In this document: one piece after another, positions 4,650 through 5,253 of the stretch | Position numbering within the stretch: the first letter of the stretch is position 1 | Layout of the letters: each line of letters begins with the position of its first letter | Origin: an uncultured Planctomycetaceae bacterium | GTDB taxonomy: Bacteria; Planctomycetota; Planctomycetia; Pirellulales; Thermoguttaceae | Assembly: GCA_947307005.1 (NCBI GenBank) | Contig: CAMZHY010000282.1 | Location: 1 to 5,253, forward strand | Direction: 5' to 3' | Length of the DNA: 5,253 nucleotides | Notes under the pieces: model-generated | Seen by the model: only the letters and a program-made list of their open reading frames with translations | Database searches by the model: none | What the model was told of the DNA's origin: nothing | Made by a program: the position numbers and the translations under genes

Positions 4650-5174
4650 ATGAAAACGAAATTTATTGCCAGTCTTTTCCTTATCGCGGTTCTCGGCGTC
4701 GGCGTGAACGCTCAAGCGCAAACCAACGCGGCCAACGCGCCCGCTTCCACCGTGGCGAGCATGCCTGTCGTCTCCGAAGCGCCTGCGGCGCAGACCGCCG
4801 CGCCGGTCGCGACTGCGACGCAAGCGGTTCCCGCCGATCCGTGCTCTGAATGCGATTCCTTCGGCGGCTTCGGTCGATTCGGCGGTCTTCGCGGCGGTTT
4901 CGGAGTCCGCGGCTTTGGCGATTCGCTCGCCGAACGTTATCGAGCGGCTCGCGCGGCCGATCATCCGATTGTTGAAGCGTCCCCTTACGCCAATCCGAAC
5001 GGATCGCTCCAGGACTGGAACCGCTTCCGCTACTATCCGTACGCGTACTATCCGCACAACTTCTCCGATAAGCCGAACATGAGCGTTCCGAAGTATCATC
5101 CCGGCTACCAGAACTACTATCCGGTTCCGCGTCGTTTCCACGAAGGTTCGCACTTCCATCTCGACGTCTTCTGA
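4650..5174 (+). CDS. Small secreted protein with CxxC, Gly-Phe-rich segment and Tyr/Pro/His-rich C-terminus
   Basis: A 174-residue protein that I cannot assign to a characterised family. Residues 1-23 are a clear Sec signal peptide (MKTK, then a hydrophobic core) with an AQA signal-peptidase site before Q24. Residues 24-62 are an Ala/Pro/Thr/Val-rich linker without regular structure. Cys65 and Cys68 form a CSEC pair that could bond or bind metal. Residues 71-90 are Gly-Phe-Arg rich (FGGFGRFGG and similar). The C-terminal third has WNRFRYYPYAYYPHNF (123-138) and ends in HFHLDVF. I associate the YYPY-YYPHNF type of motif with small exported planctomycete proteins, sometimes loosely labelled calmodulin-binding; this is from memory. 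A surface or cell-envelope structural role is a guess. It is a single-gene transcription unit closed by a strong terminator. Confidence 0.8.
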   Translation: MKTKFIASLFLIAVLGVGVNAQAQTNAANAPASTVASMPVVSEAPAAQTAAPVATATQAVPADPCSECDSFGGFGRFGGLRGGFGVRGFGDSLAERYRAARAADHPIVEASPYANPNGSLQDWNRFRYYPYAYYPHNFSDKPNMSVPKYHPGYQNYYPVPRRFHEGSHFHLDVF

Positions 5175-5205
5175 TCTGCGCTAGCACTTTATTCGGTTAA
5201 ACCGC

Positions 5206-5244
5206 AAAGGTCGTCTCTTCAACGAGAGACGACCTTTTTCTTTT
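5206..5244 (+). terminator. Strong intrinsic terminator of the secreted-protein gene
   Basis: AAAGGTCGTCTCT (5206-5218) pairs perfectly over 13 bases with AGAGACGACCTTT (5225-5237) around a six-base loop. The tract TTTTTCTTTT (5235-5244) overlaps the end of the stem and continues past it. It lies 31 bases after the stop codon. Just before it is a small CGGTT-A-AACCG inverted repeat (5194-5204) of unknown meaning. Confidence 0.95.
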
Positions 5245-5253
5245 CAATCTTCG

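Noticed and set aside
4368..5159. 263-codon open frame on the minus strand opposite the secreted-protein gene
   Set aside because: Its product is Arg-rich without domains or a good ribosome binding site, and the opposite strand has a signal peptide, a ribosome binding site and a strong terminator.

Overview
The window looks like a chromosomal piece of a Planctomycetota bacterium, possibly a gut-associated one. This is an inference from three things: a secreted DUF1080-type protein, a small secreted protein rich in Tyr, Pro and His of a kind I associate with planctomycetes, and an Rpn-type nuclease of a sort common in gut bacteria. No rRNA, tRNA, CRISPR array or insertion sequence was found. 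Base composition is mixed: a hand count gives 34/60 G+C at 901-960 (apgM) and 23/60 at 2461-2520 (the Rpn gene).

Layout. Five genes lie on the minus strand and are read from right to left. queD (3776-4222) encodes a 6-carboxytetrahydropterin synthase. A DUF1667 four-cysteine protein (3335-3694) follows. Next is a PD-(D/E)XK nuclease of the Rpn family (2110-3144). Then comes an alkaline-phosphatase-superfamily, cofactor-independent phosphoglycerate mutase (657-1910). Last is a secreted DUF1080 protein (1-660) whose 3' end is cut off by the window; it overlaps the mutase stop codon by an ATGA junction. A single plus-strand gene (4650-5174) encodes a small secreted protein and ends in a very strong intrinsic terminator (5206-5244). 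A 427-base gap with several hairpins separates it from the divergent queD.

Functional picture. Apart from the overlapping mutase/DUF1080 pair, the genes are spaced 81-199 bases apart (415 bases between the mutase and Rpn coding regions' outer neighbours is not implied) and do not form one obvious pathway. queD belongs to queuosine/7-deazapurine synthesis. The DUF1667 gene is separated from the FAD oxidoreductase genes that usually accompany the family, at least within this window.

The most interesting locus is the Rpn gene. Inside its reading frame is a near-perfect Shine-Dalgarno sequence (AAGGAGG, 8 bases before an in-frame ATG ATG) that would produce a separate 117-residue C-terminal protein. 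That protein contains a four-residue (AAEK) repeat encoded by 12-base tandem DNA repeats. Both features match the intragenic-antitoxin design described for E. coli Rpn proteins, so this may be a compact, single-gene toxin/antitoxin or phage-defence unit in a planctomycete. No other new system is evident.
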